Positions 49,926 through 58,110 of a stretch of DNA of 64,000 nt are shown one piece after another. A program made the position numbers and the translations under genes. Under the pieces are notes generated by a model. It had not been told where the DNA came from. It did not search any database and worked only from the letters and a program-made list of their open reading frames with translations. The stretch is from an uncultured bacterium (lineage in GTDB: Bacteria; Elusimicrobiota; Elusimicrobia; Elusimicrobiales; Elusimicrobiaceae). The stretch lies in contig CASFFX010000003.1 in NCBI GenBank assembly GCA_949294085.1, forward strand, positions 62,001 to 126,000, written 5' to 3'. Numbering within the stretch: the first letter of the stretch is position 1; every line of letters starts with the position of its first letter.

Positions 49926-51116
49926 TTATTTAATTACGCCAATTTCGCGGCCGGCTTTGGCAAAAGCGTCAATAATTTTTGCCACATGTTCGTCGGTATG
50001 CGTAGCCATCAGCGTCAAGCGCATCAACGCGCGGCCGGGCGGCACCGCCGGGCTGACGACCGGGTTGGAGAAAATGCCCAGTTCGTGCAGGGCGCGCCAC
50101 ATCTTAAAGCAGTTTTCGTTGCTGCCCACGTGCACCGGCAAAATCGGCGTGGTGCTGGTGCCCAAATCAAAGCCCAAATCTTCCAGGCCTTTTTTGAGTT
50201 TCGCCGTCAGGCGGAACAAATTGTCGCGGCGGGAAGTGTCGTTTTCAATCAGTTCCAGCGCTTTGGTGATGGAAGCCACCGAGGCCGGCGGCAGCGCGGC
50301 GGAAAAAATCTGGCTGCGGGCATTGTGGCGGATATAATGGATGATATCGGCATCGCCCACGACAAACCCGCCGACGGTGGCAAATGTTTTGGAGCACGTT
50401 CCGACCACCAAATCCACCTCGCCATTTTCCAAGCCGTAGTATTCGCAGGTTCCGCGGCCCGTTTTGCCGATAATCCCCGTGGCGTGGGCATCGTCCACCA
50501 TAATACGGGCGCCGTATTTTTTGGCAATTTTTACAATTTCCGGCAACGGGCAAATGTCCCCTTCCATGCTGAACACCCCGTCCACAATAATCAGTTTGCC
50601 GGATTCTTCGGGCAGTTTGGCCAGTACGCGGTCCAAATCCGCCGGGTCGTTGTGGCGGAAGCGGACCATTTCTCCGTCGGAAAGTTTTACGCCGTCCAAA
50701 ATGCTGGCATGGTCCAGTTTATCCACGATGGCATAGTCGCCTTTTTTTACCAAGCACGACACTACGCCCAAATTCATCTGATATCCCGTAGAAAACAAAA
50801 GGCCCGCTTCTTTGCGTTTGAACCGCGCCAGGCGAGCTTCCAGCTCGTCGGCCGCTTTGGTGTTGCCGTTCAAAAAGCGCGAACCCGCACATCCCGTACC
50901 AAACTTCAAAGCAGCTTCGCTGGCCGCTTTTTTCATTTCGGGATCGTCCGCCAAGCCCAAGTAATTGTTGGAACCGGCCATAATGTATTTTTTGCCCCCC
51001 AACATTACTTCCGGCCCTTGCGCAGATTCAATCGGCTGGAAATAGCCGTAAATGCCCATGCGCATGGCCAGTTTGGCGTCCTTGTAATTTCTGCATTTTT
51101 CAAAAATATCAGACAT
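49926..51116 (-). CDS. Alpha-oxoamine synthase, serine palmitoyltransferase-like
   Basis: PLP enzyme of 396 residues, started at the ATG at 51116 (GAGGA upstream). It has GSNNYLGL (48-55), GTGCAGSRFLNGN (73-85), His136 in LDHASI, VDGVFSMEGDICPLP, DDAH (208-211) and PLP Lys243 in GTCSKTF. The GYFQPIES start and GTGCAGSRFLNG block look more like bacterial serine palmitoyltransferase than 2-amino-3-ketobutyrate ligase or BioF, but the subfamily needs phylogeny. It ends an accB-accC-rfaE2 run. If it is a palmitoyltransferase it would start sphingolipid synthesis. Confidence 0.85.
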   Translation of the reverse strand: MSDIFEKCRNYKDAKLAMRMGIYGYFQPIESAQGPEVMLGGKKYIMAGSNNYLGLADDPEMKKAASEAALKFGTGCAGSRFLNGNTKAADELEARLARFKRKEAGLLFSTGYQMNLGVVSCLVKKGDYAIVDKLDHASILDGVKLSDGEMVRFRHNDPADLDRVLAKLPEESGKLIIVDGVFSMEGDICPLPEIVKIAKKYGARIMVDDAHATGIIGKTGRGTCEYYGLENGEVDLVVGTCSKTFATVGGFVVGDADIIHYIRHNARSQIFSAALPPASVASITKALELIENDTSRRDNLFRLTAKLKKGLEDLGFDLGTSTTPILPVHVGSNENCFKMWRALHELGIFSNPVVSPAVPPGRALMRLTLMATHTDEHVAKIIDAFAKAGREIGVIK

Positions 51117-51175
51117 GTTCTTATCCTCGTGGCGCAACAACCCGCGCCGCGGCACCCTGCGGGGCCGCTTTGCGG

Positions 51176-51640
51176 TTATTTACTAACCTTTTTAATTATA
51201 TTTGTGGTGGACCGTCCTTTTAACAACGGAAAACGCACCACTTTTTTTGCAAATTCGCGGCCGACGATTTCGTCGGTCTTGTAATCGCCGCCCTTTACCA
51301 ATACGTCCGGGCGGACGAGTTTAATTAATTCGTACGGCGTGTCCTGCTCAAAAATGCTCACGGCGGACACACTTTCCAGCCCGCCCAGCACCAAGGCACG
51401 GTCCGCCTGGGAATTGACGGGACGGGTGGGCCCTTTCAAGCGGCGCACGGAAGCGTCGCTGTTTAAGCCTACCACCAGCACGTCCCCTTTGGAACGCGCA
51501 AATTCCAACACGCTTACATGCCCGGCGTGCAAAATGTCAAAACACCCGTTTGTGAAAACGATTTTTTGACCGCGGCGGCGCGCTTCTTCTACAAATTTTT
51601 TAAGTGCGCGGGGGCCCAAAATCTTATTTTTGGCTTTCAC
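51176..51640 (-). CDS. rfaE2: D-glycero-beta-D-manno-heptose 1-phosphate adenylyltransferase
   Basis: Nucleotidyltransferase that activates heptose for lipopolysaccharide core or other glycans. The 154-residue protein is the stand-alone C-terminal domain of Hld[18 protein letters not shown] with the HxGH-type motif (38-41), [19 protein letters not shown] and the C-terminal GRSTTNII. It overlaps accC by 17 bases. Its presence supports a lipopolysaccharide-type outer envelope. Confidence 0.92.
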   Translation of the reverse strand: MKAKNKILGPRALKKFVEEARRRGQKIVFTNGCFDILHAGHVSVLEFARSKGDVLVVGLNSDASVRRLKGPTRPVNSQADRALVLGGLESVSAVSIFEQDTPYELIKLVRPDVLVKGGDYKTDEIVGREFAKKVVRFPLLKGRSTTNIIKKVSK

Positions 51641-53015
51641 TTTTTTCCTTCTCTTTGGCCATCATGCGTTCAATCAGGCCGGTGTCCATATTGCCATGGA
51701 TAAAATCTTCATTATTTACGATTTTTTGATGGAACGGAATCGTCGTTTTGATTCCCCCCACCAAAAATTCGCCCAAACAGCGGCGGCTGCGCGCCAGCAA
51801 ATGCTCGCGGTCCGGCGCGGTGATAATCAGCTTGGCAATCAGGCTGTCGTAATAGCTGGGAATCGTGTAGCCGGTGTACATATGGCTGTCCACCCGCACG
51901 CCCAGCCCGCCGGCGGGAATCCACTCTTCAATGGTGCCGGGGCACGGCGTAAAATTGTGTTCGCTGTCTTCGGCGTTAATGCGGTGTTCAATGGCGTGGC
52001 ATTTAATCACGGCCGCTTCTTCCTGCGAAATATGCAGCGGCTCGCCCTGCGCAATTTGAATTTGCATTTTAACCAAGTCCTGCCCGCAGACCGATTCCGT
52101 AACCGGGTGTTCCACCTGCAAGCGGGTGTTTACTTCCATAAAATAAAATTCTTTGTTTTGCGCCATCAAAAATTCCACAGTGCCCACGCCGCGGTACTGG
52201 GCCGCTTTGACGAGTTTGCACGCCGCTTCCTGCAATTGCCGGCGGGTTACCGGATCCACAAACGGGGAAGGAGATTCTTCCACCAGCTTTTGGTGGCGGC
52301 GCTGCATGCTGCAGTCGCGCTCGGCAAAGGCCACTACGTTGCCGTAATTGTCCCCCGCTACCTGCACTTCAATATGGCGCGGATTCAAAACGAGTTTTTC
52401 AAAATACACGCGGTCGTCGCCAAAGTTGGCCTTGGCTTCGCCCTGTGCCGTTTTCATCATCAGTTCCAAATCTTCTTCCTTCAGGCACGCGCGCATCCCT
52501 TTGCCGCCACCACCCAAAGAAGCTTTAATCATAATCGGAAATCCGATTTTGCGGGCCACTTCGCGGAAGTTCTTGCCCACCACTCCGTCGGAACCGGGCG
52601 TAATCGGCACGCCGGCTTTTACGGCAATTTCGCGCGCGGTGGATTTGACCCCCAGCATTTCAATGGCTTGCGCCGTCGGGCCGATAAACGTCATGCCGGC
52701 CTTGGTAACGGCGGCGGCGAAATCGGCATTTTCGGACAAAAACCCATACCCCGGGTGCACGGCATCGGCCCCGGTAATTTTGCCGGCGGTTACAATCGCG
52801 TCAATATTCAAATAGCTCACCGGCGAGGGCGCCGCCCCAATGCACACCGCTTCATCGGCCATGCGTACGTGCAGGCTGTTGCGGTCGGCCTCGGAATAAA
52901 CAGCCACGGACTTAATGCCCATTTCTTTAAGCGTACGAATTACGCGCAGGGCAATTTCGCCGCGGTTGGCAATTAAAACTTTTTTGAAAGGCGTAACGGT
53001 AATGTTGGCGGACAT
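51624..53015 (-). CDS. accC: Biotin carboxylase (acetyl/acyl-CoA carboxylase subunit)
   Basis: ATP-grasp enzyme that carboxylates biotin on a carrier protein. The 463-residue protein has the N-terminal [33 protein letters not shown], the glycine loop [12 protein letters not shown] and [11 protein letters not shown]. All standard segments appear intact. It follows an AccB-like gene by 9 bases. It could also serve the distant carboxyltransferase at 18216-19820; no accA/accD is seen in the window. Confidence 0.95.
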   Translation of the reverse strand: MSANITVTPFKKVLIANRGEIALRVIRTLKEMGIKSVAVYSEADRNSLHVRMADEAVCIGAAPSPVSYLNIDAIVTAGKITGADAVHPGYGFLSENADFAAAVTKAGMTFIGPTAQAIEMLGVKSTAREIAVKAGVPITPGSDGVVGKNFREVARKIGFPIMIKASLGGGGKGMRACLKEEDLELMMKTAQGEAKANFGDDRVYFEKLVLNPRHIEVQVAGDNYGNVVAFAERDCSMQRRHQKLVEESPSPFVDPVTRRQLQEAACKLVKAAQYRGVGTVEFLMAQNKEFYFMEVNTRLQVEHPVTESVCGQDLVKMQIQIAQGEPLHISQEEAAVIKCHAIEHRINAEDSEHNFTPCPGTIEEWIPAGGLGVRVDSHMYTGYTIPSYYDSLIAKLIITAPDREHLLARSRRCLGEFLVGGIKTTIPFHQKIVNNEDFIHGNMDTGLIERMMAKEKEKSESQK

Positions 53016-53024
53016 GGCAAACTC

Positions 53025-53399
53025 CTATTTCTCTATAAAAAACAACGGCAGTCCAAATTCCACGGGGGCGCCTTCCTGCGCCGTAACGACCCGGAGTTTG
53101 CCGGATACGGGCGCGGTAATTTTGTGCTTTTGGGAAACCGTCTCCACCCAGCCCAACGCCTCGCCTTCTTTTACGGATTGGCCTTCCTTAAGCACCAGGC
53201 TTTTGCCTTTATCCGCCGCGTGGTAAATCCCAACCGCGGGGGAGGTTACCGCCGTAAGCGAACAGGAAAAATGTGCCGGTTCCGGCAGCGCTTCAGCCGT
53301 TTTTACCTCAATGCAATCGCCGTCTTTTTCATAACAAAATTCAGCCAAATCGGTGGTTTTCAGCCAATCGGTTACTTCCGTAATCAGTTTCGTATCCAT
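53025..53399 (-). CDS. AccB-like biotin carrier protein lacking the biotinyl lysine
   Basis: A 124-residue protein starting at the ATG at 53399 (GAGGA upstream). Residues 48-124 form a biotinyl/lipoyl-type fold: TSPAVGIYHAA, KEGQSVKEGEALGWVE and ITAPVSGKLRVV. The normal turn E-A-M-K-M is E-T-V-S-Q here, so Ser89 stands where biotin is attached; Lys91 and Lys93 lie two and four residues later. It may be a non-biotinylated structural homologue or use another residue. The N-terminal part resembles AccB. It heads the operon with accC. Confidence 0.82.
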   Translation of the reverse strand: MDTKLITEVTDWLKTTDLAEFCYEKDGDCIEVKTAEALPEPAHFSCSLTAVTSPAVGIYHAADKGKSLVLKEGQSVKEGEALGWVETVSQKHKITAPVSGKLRVVTAQEGAPVEFGLPLFFIEK

Positions 53400-53424
53400 A
53401 ATATCCTCGGATTGAAAGGTTAAC

Positions 53425-53454
53425 AATATACTGTAGTTATTTTACCATTTTTAA
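53425..53454 (-). promoter_or_regulatory. Possible promoter of the accB-like operon
   Basis: Minus-strand TTAAAA, 18 bases, TATATT, about 25 bases before the ATG at 53399. Confidence 0.4.
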
Positions 53455-53514
53455 CAGGCAAACGGCATATCCCGCCGCACTTCTAACCTTTTTTGCCTCT
53501 TTTCCCAACTCGCA

Positions 53515-53520
53515 TAAAAT
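53515..53520 (+). promoter_or_regulatory. -10 box of tspO
   Basis: TAAAAT, 14 bases before the ATG at 53535, giving a leader of only about eight bases. TTGCCT lies 18 bases upstream. Confidence 0.4.
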
Positions 53521-53534
53521 GCTAGGGTAGCCCT

Positions 53535-54008
53535 ATGAAATACATCCTACCTATACTAAAGCTGGTGTTCTGGCTGGCGCTGTGCCAGCTGCCCAGTTTG
53601 GTGGCCGCGGGGGCGGTGCAGGCCAATTTGGACTGGTTTCACACCCTCGTACAGCCGCCGTTTATGCCGCCGGACGCCGTGTTCGGCATGGCTTGGGGCG
53701 TGCTTTATGTGCTATTGGGGGTGGCCGGATTCTTGGCCTTCCGCAACGGACTGAGCGCCGCGCGAAAACCGCTGATCTTATTTATCGTACAGCTGGCGCT
53801 AAACGCCTGGTGGACGCCGGTGTTCTTTGGGGACCACAACCCCGCCGCGGCGTTTGTCATTTTGCTGCTCATCGTGGCCGAAGGCGCCTGGCTGGCCAAA
53901 GCCCTGTGGGCCAAAAGCCGTCCGGCCGCCTGGCTGATGCTGCCCTACGGCCTGTGGCTGCTTTTTGCAGGCTACCTGAATGTGGGCGTGTGGGTCTTAA
54001 ACGCTTAA
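53535..54008 (+). CDS. TspO/MBR family protein
   Basis: Five-helix membrane protein of 157 residues that in other bacteria binds porphyrins. Family patterns are present: VQPPFMPPDAVFGMAWGVLYVLLGVAG in helices 1-2 (seen as PPFMPPDAVFGMAW), LALNAWWTPVFF in helix 3, and MLPYGLWLLFAGYLNVGVW at the end. It is a single gene with its own promoter-like box and terminator. Confidence 0.9.
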   Translation: MKYILPILKLVFWLALCQLPSLVAAGAVQANLDWFHTLVQPPFMPPDAVFGMAWGVLYVLLGVAGFLAFRNGLSAARKPLILFIVQLALNAWWTPVFFGDHNPAAAFVILLLIVAEGAWLAKALWAKSRPAAWLMLPYGLWLLFAGYLNVGVWVLNA

Positions 54009-54010
54009 AT

Positions 54011-54043
54011 AAAAAGACGGGAAGTTTTCTTCCCGTCTTTTTT
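54011..54043. terminator. Bidirectional intrinsic terminator
   Basis: AAAGACGGGAAG-TTTT-CTTCCCGTCTTT with T runs on both sides, shared by tspO and the convergent small membrane gene. Confidence 0.9.
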
Positions 54044-54049
54044 GAAAGT

Positions 54050-54307
54050 TTATTTGGCCCGGTACCTTTTAATCACATCCATCCCCAGCTTCATCACTTT
54101 ATAAAAAGTGGAATCCAACAGGGTGGATACATTGTCTATCAAGTCAAACGCGCTTTTGGTTTTGTCCACATTTTCCGCCGTGGAAACAGCCAAATACTCC
54201 ACCGCTTCCGCCGTGCGCGTAATTTGCAGGAAAGCCCGCACCGCAAACACCACAAATACGACAAAAGCGACTACCGCCGCCAGTACACACCATTGGTAAA
54301 AATCCAT
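54050..54307 (-). CDS. Small single-helix membrane protein, function unknown
   Basis: An 85-residue protein with a hydrophobic N-terminal helix (about 5-27) and an amphipathic helical remainder (AVEYLAVSTAENVDKTKSAF). It loosely recalls short DUF948/YtxG-like proteins, but I do not assign it. A ribosome binding site (GGGGGAA) precedes the ATG. Confidence 0.62.
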   Translation of the reverse strand: MDFYQWCVLAAVVAFVVFVVFAVRAFLQITRTAEAVEYLAVSTAENVDKTKSAFDLIDNVSTLLDSTFYKVMKLGMDVIKRYRAK

Positions 54308-54468
54308 ACGTTCCCCCTTTTGCAGCCTTTTTTCTTATTTTAGACAGTTCCGCCGTTTCCGTCAAGCCCCCGCCGTGTTTCCCGGATTTTCAAGCCGGGT
54401 AGCAAATAGGTCTTTTTGGTGTTTTTCCTTATTTTTTGAGGATATATTTTTATAGGTCCTCAAACTAT

Positions 54469-54498
54469 TTGACAACCCCTTTAGTTATTAGTAATAAT
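54469..54498 (+). promoter_or_regulatory. Promoter of the nrd operon
   Basis: TTGACA (54469-54474), 17 bases, TAATAAT (54492-54498). Confidence 0.75.
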
Positions 54499-54503
54499 TA
54501 CTA
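54489..54503. promoter_or_regulatory. Perfect palindrome over the nrdD -10 box
   Basis: TAGTAAT-A-ATTACTA, a 15-base dyad covering the -10, a likely operator. It does not fit the NrdR-box pattern I know. Confidence 0.5.
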
Positions 54504-54549
54504 TTAAGAAGCGCGACCGGGCCCGCCTTCCGGCAACAGAAAAAGGGCA

Positions 54550-54576
54550 TTTCTCCGTCGGAGAAAACGTTTTTTT
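54550..54576 (+). terminator. Terminator-like hairpin in the nrdD leader
   Basis: TTTCTCC-GTC-GGAGAAA followed by ACGTTTTTTT, about 115 bases upstream of nrdD; a possible attenuator. Confidence 0.5.
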
Positions 54577-54691
54577 AATTCCGCCTTCCCAAAATTGTTA
54601 GACGTGATTTGCAATTTTAGTTTGTTTATGCCAAAATTTTAGAAGTCGTGAAAATTTCGCACGACCATTTAATCTACCAGGACAAGATATT

Positions 54692-56752
54692 ATGGAAAAC
54701 TCTGAAGTAATCACTCATATCGTCAAAAGAGACGGTACTACCCAACGTTTTGACTCCAAAAAAATCACCAAGGCCATTTGCAAAGCGGCCGAAGCGACGG
54801 GAGAATTTGACTCGGAAACCGCCAAAAAATTGACGATTCGCGCCATCAACATCATCCAGCAATTGTACTCCGACACCGTGCCGAACGTGGAAAACGTACA
54901 GGACATTGTGGAAGACGTTCTGTTGACGTCCAACTACCACAAAACGGCCAAAGCGTACATTTTGTACCGCGACCAGCATGCCCGCATGCGCGAAATTTCT
55001 TCCAAATTTAACGTGGACCTGGTGGACCAGTATCTGCAAAAGATTGACTGGCAGGTAAACGAAAACAGCAATATGGGCTATTCGCTGCAGGGGCTGAACA
55101 ACTATATTTCTTCCGAAATCAGCAAGGTGTATTGGCTCAACAAAATTTATCCGGAAAACGTCCGCCGTATGCATACGGAAGGCGATTTCCACCTGCACGA
55201 CTTGGGCCTGTTGGGCGCCTACTGCGTGGGCTGGGACTTGCAGGACCTGCTGTTAAGCGGGTTTACGGGCGTGGTCGGCAAAGCGGAAAGCAAACCGGCC
55301 AAACACCTGCGCACCGCGTTGGGACAGGTGGTCAACTTTTTCTACACGCTGCAGGGCGAAAGCGCCGGCGCGCAGGCTTTTTCCAACTTTGACACGCTGC
55401 TCGCGCCGTTCATCTACTACGACAAACTTTCCTACGAGGAAGTAAAACAAGCGCTGCAGGAATTTTTGTTTAACGTCAACGTGCCTACGCGCGTGGGTTT
55501 CCAAACGCCGTTTACCAACCTGACGCTGGACCTGACGGTTCCTTCCTATTATAAGGACCAGCCCGTCATCATCGGCGGAAAACTGCAGGACAAAACCTAC
55601 GGCGAATTCCAAAACGAAATGGACATGCTCAACCGGGCGTTCTGCGAAGTGATGCTCGCCGGCGACGCCAAAGGCCGCGTGTTCACGTTCCCGATTCCGA
55701 CGTACAACATTACGAAAGATTTTGACTGGGACAACCCCAAACTGACCCCGCTGTGGGAAATGACGGCCAAATACGGGATTCCGTACTTTGCCAACTTTAT
55801 CAACTCGGACATGAACCCCGAGGACGCCCGCTCCATGTGCTGCCGTCTGCGCATTGACAACCGCGAACTCAGAAAACGCGGCGGCGGCTTGTTCGGTTCG
55901 GCCCCGCTGACGGGCTCTATCGGCGTGGTAACCATCAACCTGCCGCGGCTGGGGTATCTGTCCAAAAACGAGGACGAGTTCTTCGCCAATTTGAAAGACC
56001 GTATGGAAGTGGCCAAAACCAGCTTGGAAATTAAACGCAAAGTGATTGAACGCTTTACCCGCGGGAACCTCTATCCGTATATGAGCTTCTACCTGCGCAC
56101 GGTGCGTCAGCGCTTTAACGAATATTGGAAAAACCACTTCTCTACCATCGGGCTGGTGGGCTTAAACGAAGCCGCCGTCAACCTGATTGGGGAGGACATC
56201 GGTTCCGAAAAAGGCCGCAAATTCGCCGAAAAAGTGCTTACGTTTATGCGCGAAGTATTGGTAAAATTCCAGGAAGAAACCGGCAACAACTACAACCTGG
56301 AAGCCACCCCGGCCGAAGGGACCTCGTACCGCTTGGCCAAGCTGGACAAGGAACGCTATCCGGAAATTAAATGCGCCAACGAAGAGCTTTACAAACAAGG
56401 GCATCCGCCTTTCTACACCAACTCTTCGCAGCTGCCCGTCAACTATACCGACGACGTATTTGAAATGCTGGACCTGCAAAACAACATCCAGTCCAAATAC
56501 ACCGGCGGCACGGTACAGCACATTTTTACCGGCGAAAGAATCAAAGATTTGGAAGCGATGAAGAAATTCATCAAAACCGTGTGCGAAAAATACACCTTGC
56601 CGTATTTTTCCATCACGCCCACGTTCAGCATCTGCCCCAAGTGCGGCTACATTGAAGGCGAACATTTTGAATGCCCCAAATGCAAAGCCGAACGCATGCA
56701 GGAGCTGGAACGCCAAGTACAGCTTTTGGAAGAACAGCTTTACAGCAAATAG
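54692..56752 (+). CDS. nrdD: Anaerobic ribonucleoside-triphosphate reductase, catalytic part lacking the glycyl-radical domain
   Basis: Class III reductase making deoxynucleotides. The 686-residue protein has an N-terminal ATP-cone (about 5-95, IVKRDGTTQRFDSKKI) and the ten-stranded barrel with FHLHDLG, SGGAQ-like GESAGAQAFSNFD and APLTGSIGVVTINLPR. Near the end is the four-cysteine zinc site Cys648, 651, 661 and 664 (CPKCGY and CPKCK). In intact enzymes the glycyl-radical loop with RVxGY follows; here the protein ends with ELERQVQLLEEQLYSK and a stop. The missing part is encoded by the next gene. AGGA precedes the ATG. Confidence 0.94.
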   Translation: MENSEVITHIVKRDGTTQRFDSKKITKAICKAAEATGEFDSETAKKLTIRAINIIQQLYSDTVPNVENVQDIVEDVLLTSNYHKTAKAYILYRDQHARMREISSKFNVDLVDQYLQKIDWQVNENSNMGYSLQGLNNYISSEISKVYWLNKIYPENVRRMHTEGDFHLHDLGLLGAYCVGWDLQDLLLSGFTGVVGKAESKPAKHLRTALGQVVNFFYTLQGESAGAQAFSNFDTLLAPFIYYDKLSYEEVKQALQEFLFNVNVPTRVGFQTPFTNLTLDLTVPSYYKDQPVIIGGKLQDKTYGEFQNEMDMLNRAFCEVMLAGDAKGRVFTFPIPTYNITKDFDWDNPKLTPLWEMTAKYGIPYFANFINSDMNPEDARSMCCRLRIDNRELRKRGGGLFGSAPLTGSIGVVTINLPRLGYLSKNEDEFFANLKDRMEVAKTSLEIKRKVIERFTRGNLYPYMSFYLRTVRQRFNEYWKNHFSTIGLVGLNEAAVNLIGEDIGSEKGRKFAEKVLTFMREVLVKFQEETGNNYNLEATPAEGTSYRLAKLDKERYPEIKCANEELYKQGHPPFYTNSSQLPVNYTDDVFEMLDLQNNIQSKYTGGTVQHIFTGERIKDLEAMKKFIKTVCEKYTLPYFSITPTFSICPKCGYIEGEHFECPKCKAERMQELERQVQLLEEQLYSK

Positions 56753-56768
56753 TTCTTCACAAATTACC

Positions 56769-56807
56769 TTTTTTGGGTTATGAACCGCCAAAACATAACC
56801 CAAAAAA
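56769..56807. repeat. Perfect 14-pair hairpin between nrdD and its radical subunit
   Basis: TTTTTTGGGTTATG and CATAACCCAAAAAA separated by 11 bases. It has no T tail on the plus strand, so it may be a processing or stabilising structure rather than a terminator. Confidence 0.75.
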
Positions 56808-56903
56808 GCAGTTGAAACGGATATGGCAAAGTGCCATAATAAAGTAGCGGGTTTTCACGGGCCCGGCTCCGTTTTACACGGTTATTATTTAGGAGACAAC
56901 ACC

Positions 56904-57116
56904 ATGACTGCACAGGAAAAACAAATTGTTGAAAACAAAATTTCGGAACTGAAAAAAGAAATGAACGAAGTTCACGGTTCCAAATGCGAAGTGTATTCCA
57001 GAGTGGTGGGCTATTTGCGCCCCGTCCAGAACTGGAACAAAGGCAAAAAAGAAGAATTTGCCATGAGAAAAACCATGCGCGTTGGCTGCGGCTGCGACTG
57101 CGCCAGCGACAAATAA
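56904..57116 (+). CDS. Separate glycyl-radical subunit of the class III reductase
   Basis: A 70-residue protein started at the ATG at 56904 because AGGAG lies eight bases upstream; the frame is open further up but without such a site. Residues 28-52 contain the NrdD C-terminal signature YSRVVGYLRPVQNWNKGK with the radical Gly36. The first 22 residues form a charged amphipathic helix that could pair with the C-terminal helix of the NrdD above. The end is Cys-rich (VGCGCDC). It lies between nrdD and the activase gene nrdG. Function as the radical-carrying subunit is inferred from motif and position. Confidence 0.85.
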   Translation: MTAQEKQIVENKISELKKEMNEVHGSKCEVYSRVVGYLRPVQNWNKGKKEEFAMRKTMRVGCGCDCASDK

Positions 57117-57143
57117 CTTTTTACTCTCGGCAACAGGCAACGT

Positions 57144-57767
57144 ATGAAACTAGGTGGGCTGATTAAATTTACACTGATTGACTTCCCGGGTCGGCCGGCG
57201 GCGGTAATTTTTACACAAGGGTGCAATTTTCGCTGTCGTTACTGCCACAATCCGGAATTGGTGTACCCGCATTTGTTCACGGAACCTGTTGCCGAAGAGG
57301 AAATAGACGCTTTCTTAAAACGCCGCCAAGGCACGCTGGAGGGCGTCGTGGTAACCGGAGGGGAACCTACCCTGTTTGACGATTTGCCCGACTACCTGGC
57401 CAAAATCAAATCCATGGGCTACGCCGTAAAGCTGGACACCAACGGCACCCGCCCGGAAATGATACAGCAGCTGATAGACCAAAAATTGGTGGATTATATC
57501 GCCATGGACCTCAAAGCTCCGCTGGAAAAATACGCCTTAATCACGGGGGTGGAATTTAATCCGGCCATTTTGCGCAAATCCATGGACCTAATCCGCAACA
57601 GCGGTTTGGAATACGAGTTCCGCACCACGTATGATAAGGAAGTCCTCACGGACGCCGACATTGCCGCCATCTCCAAGATGGTGGACGGCAAACATTACCG
57701 CGTGCAGGAGTGCCTGCCCGTAGCCAAAGAGAAAGCCACCTTGAAAGTTCTGCATAAAGAGATTTAA
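57144..57767 (+). CDS. nrdG: Anaerobic ribonucleotide reductase activating protein
   Basis: Radical-SAM activase that generates the glycyl radical. The 207-residue protein has the cluster motif GCNFRCRYCHNP (Cys27, 31, 34), VVVTGGEPTLF and VKLDTNGTRP. It follows the radical-subunit gene by 27 bases, completing nrdD-radical subunit-nrdG. Its substrate would be the small separate protein rather than the end of NrdD itself. Confidence 0.93.
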   Translation: MKLGGLIKFTLIDFPGRPAAVIFTQGCNFRCRYCHNPELVYPHLFTEPVAEEEIDAFLKRRQGTLEGVVVTGGEPTLFDDLPDYLAKIKSMGYAVKLDTNGTRPEMIQQLIDQKLVDYIAMDLKAPLEKYALITGVEFNPAILRKSMDLIRNSGLEYEFRTTYDKEVLTDADIAAISKMVDGKHYRVQECLPVAKEKATLKVLHKEI

Positions 57768-57786
57768 TTCTCCCAAGACAAGCCAA

Positions 57787-57810
57787 ACGGGCCGAAAGGC
57801 CCGTTTTTTT
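57787..57810 (+). terminator. Intrinsic terminator of the nrd operon
   Basis: ACGGGCC-GAAA-GGCCCGT followed by TTTTTT. Confidence 0.9.
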
Positions 57811-57850
57811 ATGGGTTTTTGCAAACAATTCTGCGGAGAATTTTCCCATA

Positions 57851-57886
57851 AAAAAACGCCCGAAACAACCACTTCGGGCGTTTTTT
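57851..57886. terminator. Bidirectional intrinsic terminator
   Basis: AAAAAACGCCCGAA / TTCGGGCGTTTTTT perfect stem. On the minus strand it would end transcription from the aminopeptidase side. Confidence 0.85.
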
Positions 57887-57888
57887 AG

Positions 57889-58110
57889 AGGTCGCAAAAA
57901 TTTATTGAACCGATTGCGCCACCTGGTAGGCAAAGGCCAAGCCTTCTGGCAACAAAGAAGAAACTTTCTGGGCGTGAGGGACAATCCATTTCCTTCCTGC
58001 CCGCTCCAACCGGCTGCCAAATGAATTTTGCCATAAACGGCCGCAAAGCCGGGATATTCCGTGCCTGGCAAGAGACCCGGGCCCCGCGCATGGGCGGCTA
58101 TTTTGGCGTA
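57889..58110 (-). pseudogene. Possible remnant of a coding gene
   Basis: About 220 bases between the aminopeptidase stop and a terminator. One minus-strand frame gives GTEYPGFAAVYGKIHLAAG. A second frame just downstream gives WIVPHAQKVSSLLPEGLAFA and ends at a stop near 57902. The pieces read like one protein broken by a frameshift, but I cannot name a family. Confidence 0.3.

Larger units (their letters stand above)
54308..54691 (+). other. Regulatory region upstream of nrdD
   Basis: About 380 bases without a gene. It contains a good promoter (54469-54498), a palindrome over its -10, a roughly 190-base untranslated leader and a terminator-like hairpin within that leader (TTTCTCC-GTC-GGAGAAA then ACGTTTTTTT, 54550-54576). 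No cobalamin-type box or other known riboswitch was recognised. Confidence 0.55.
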
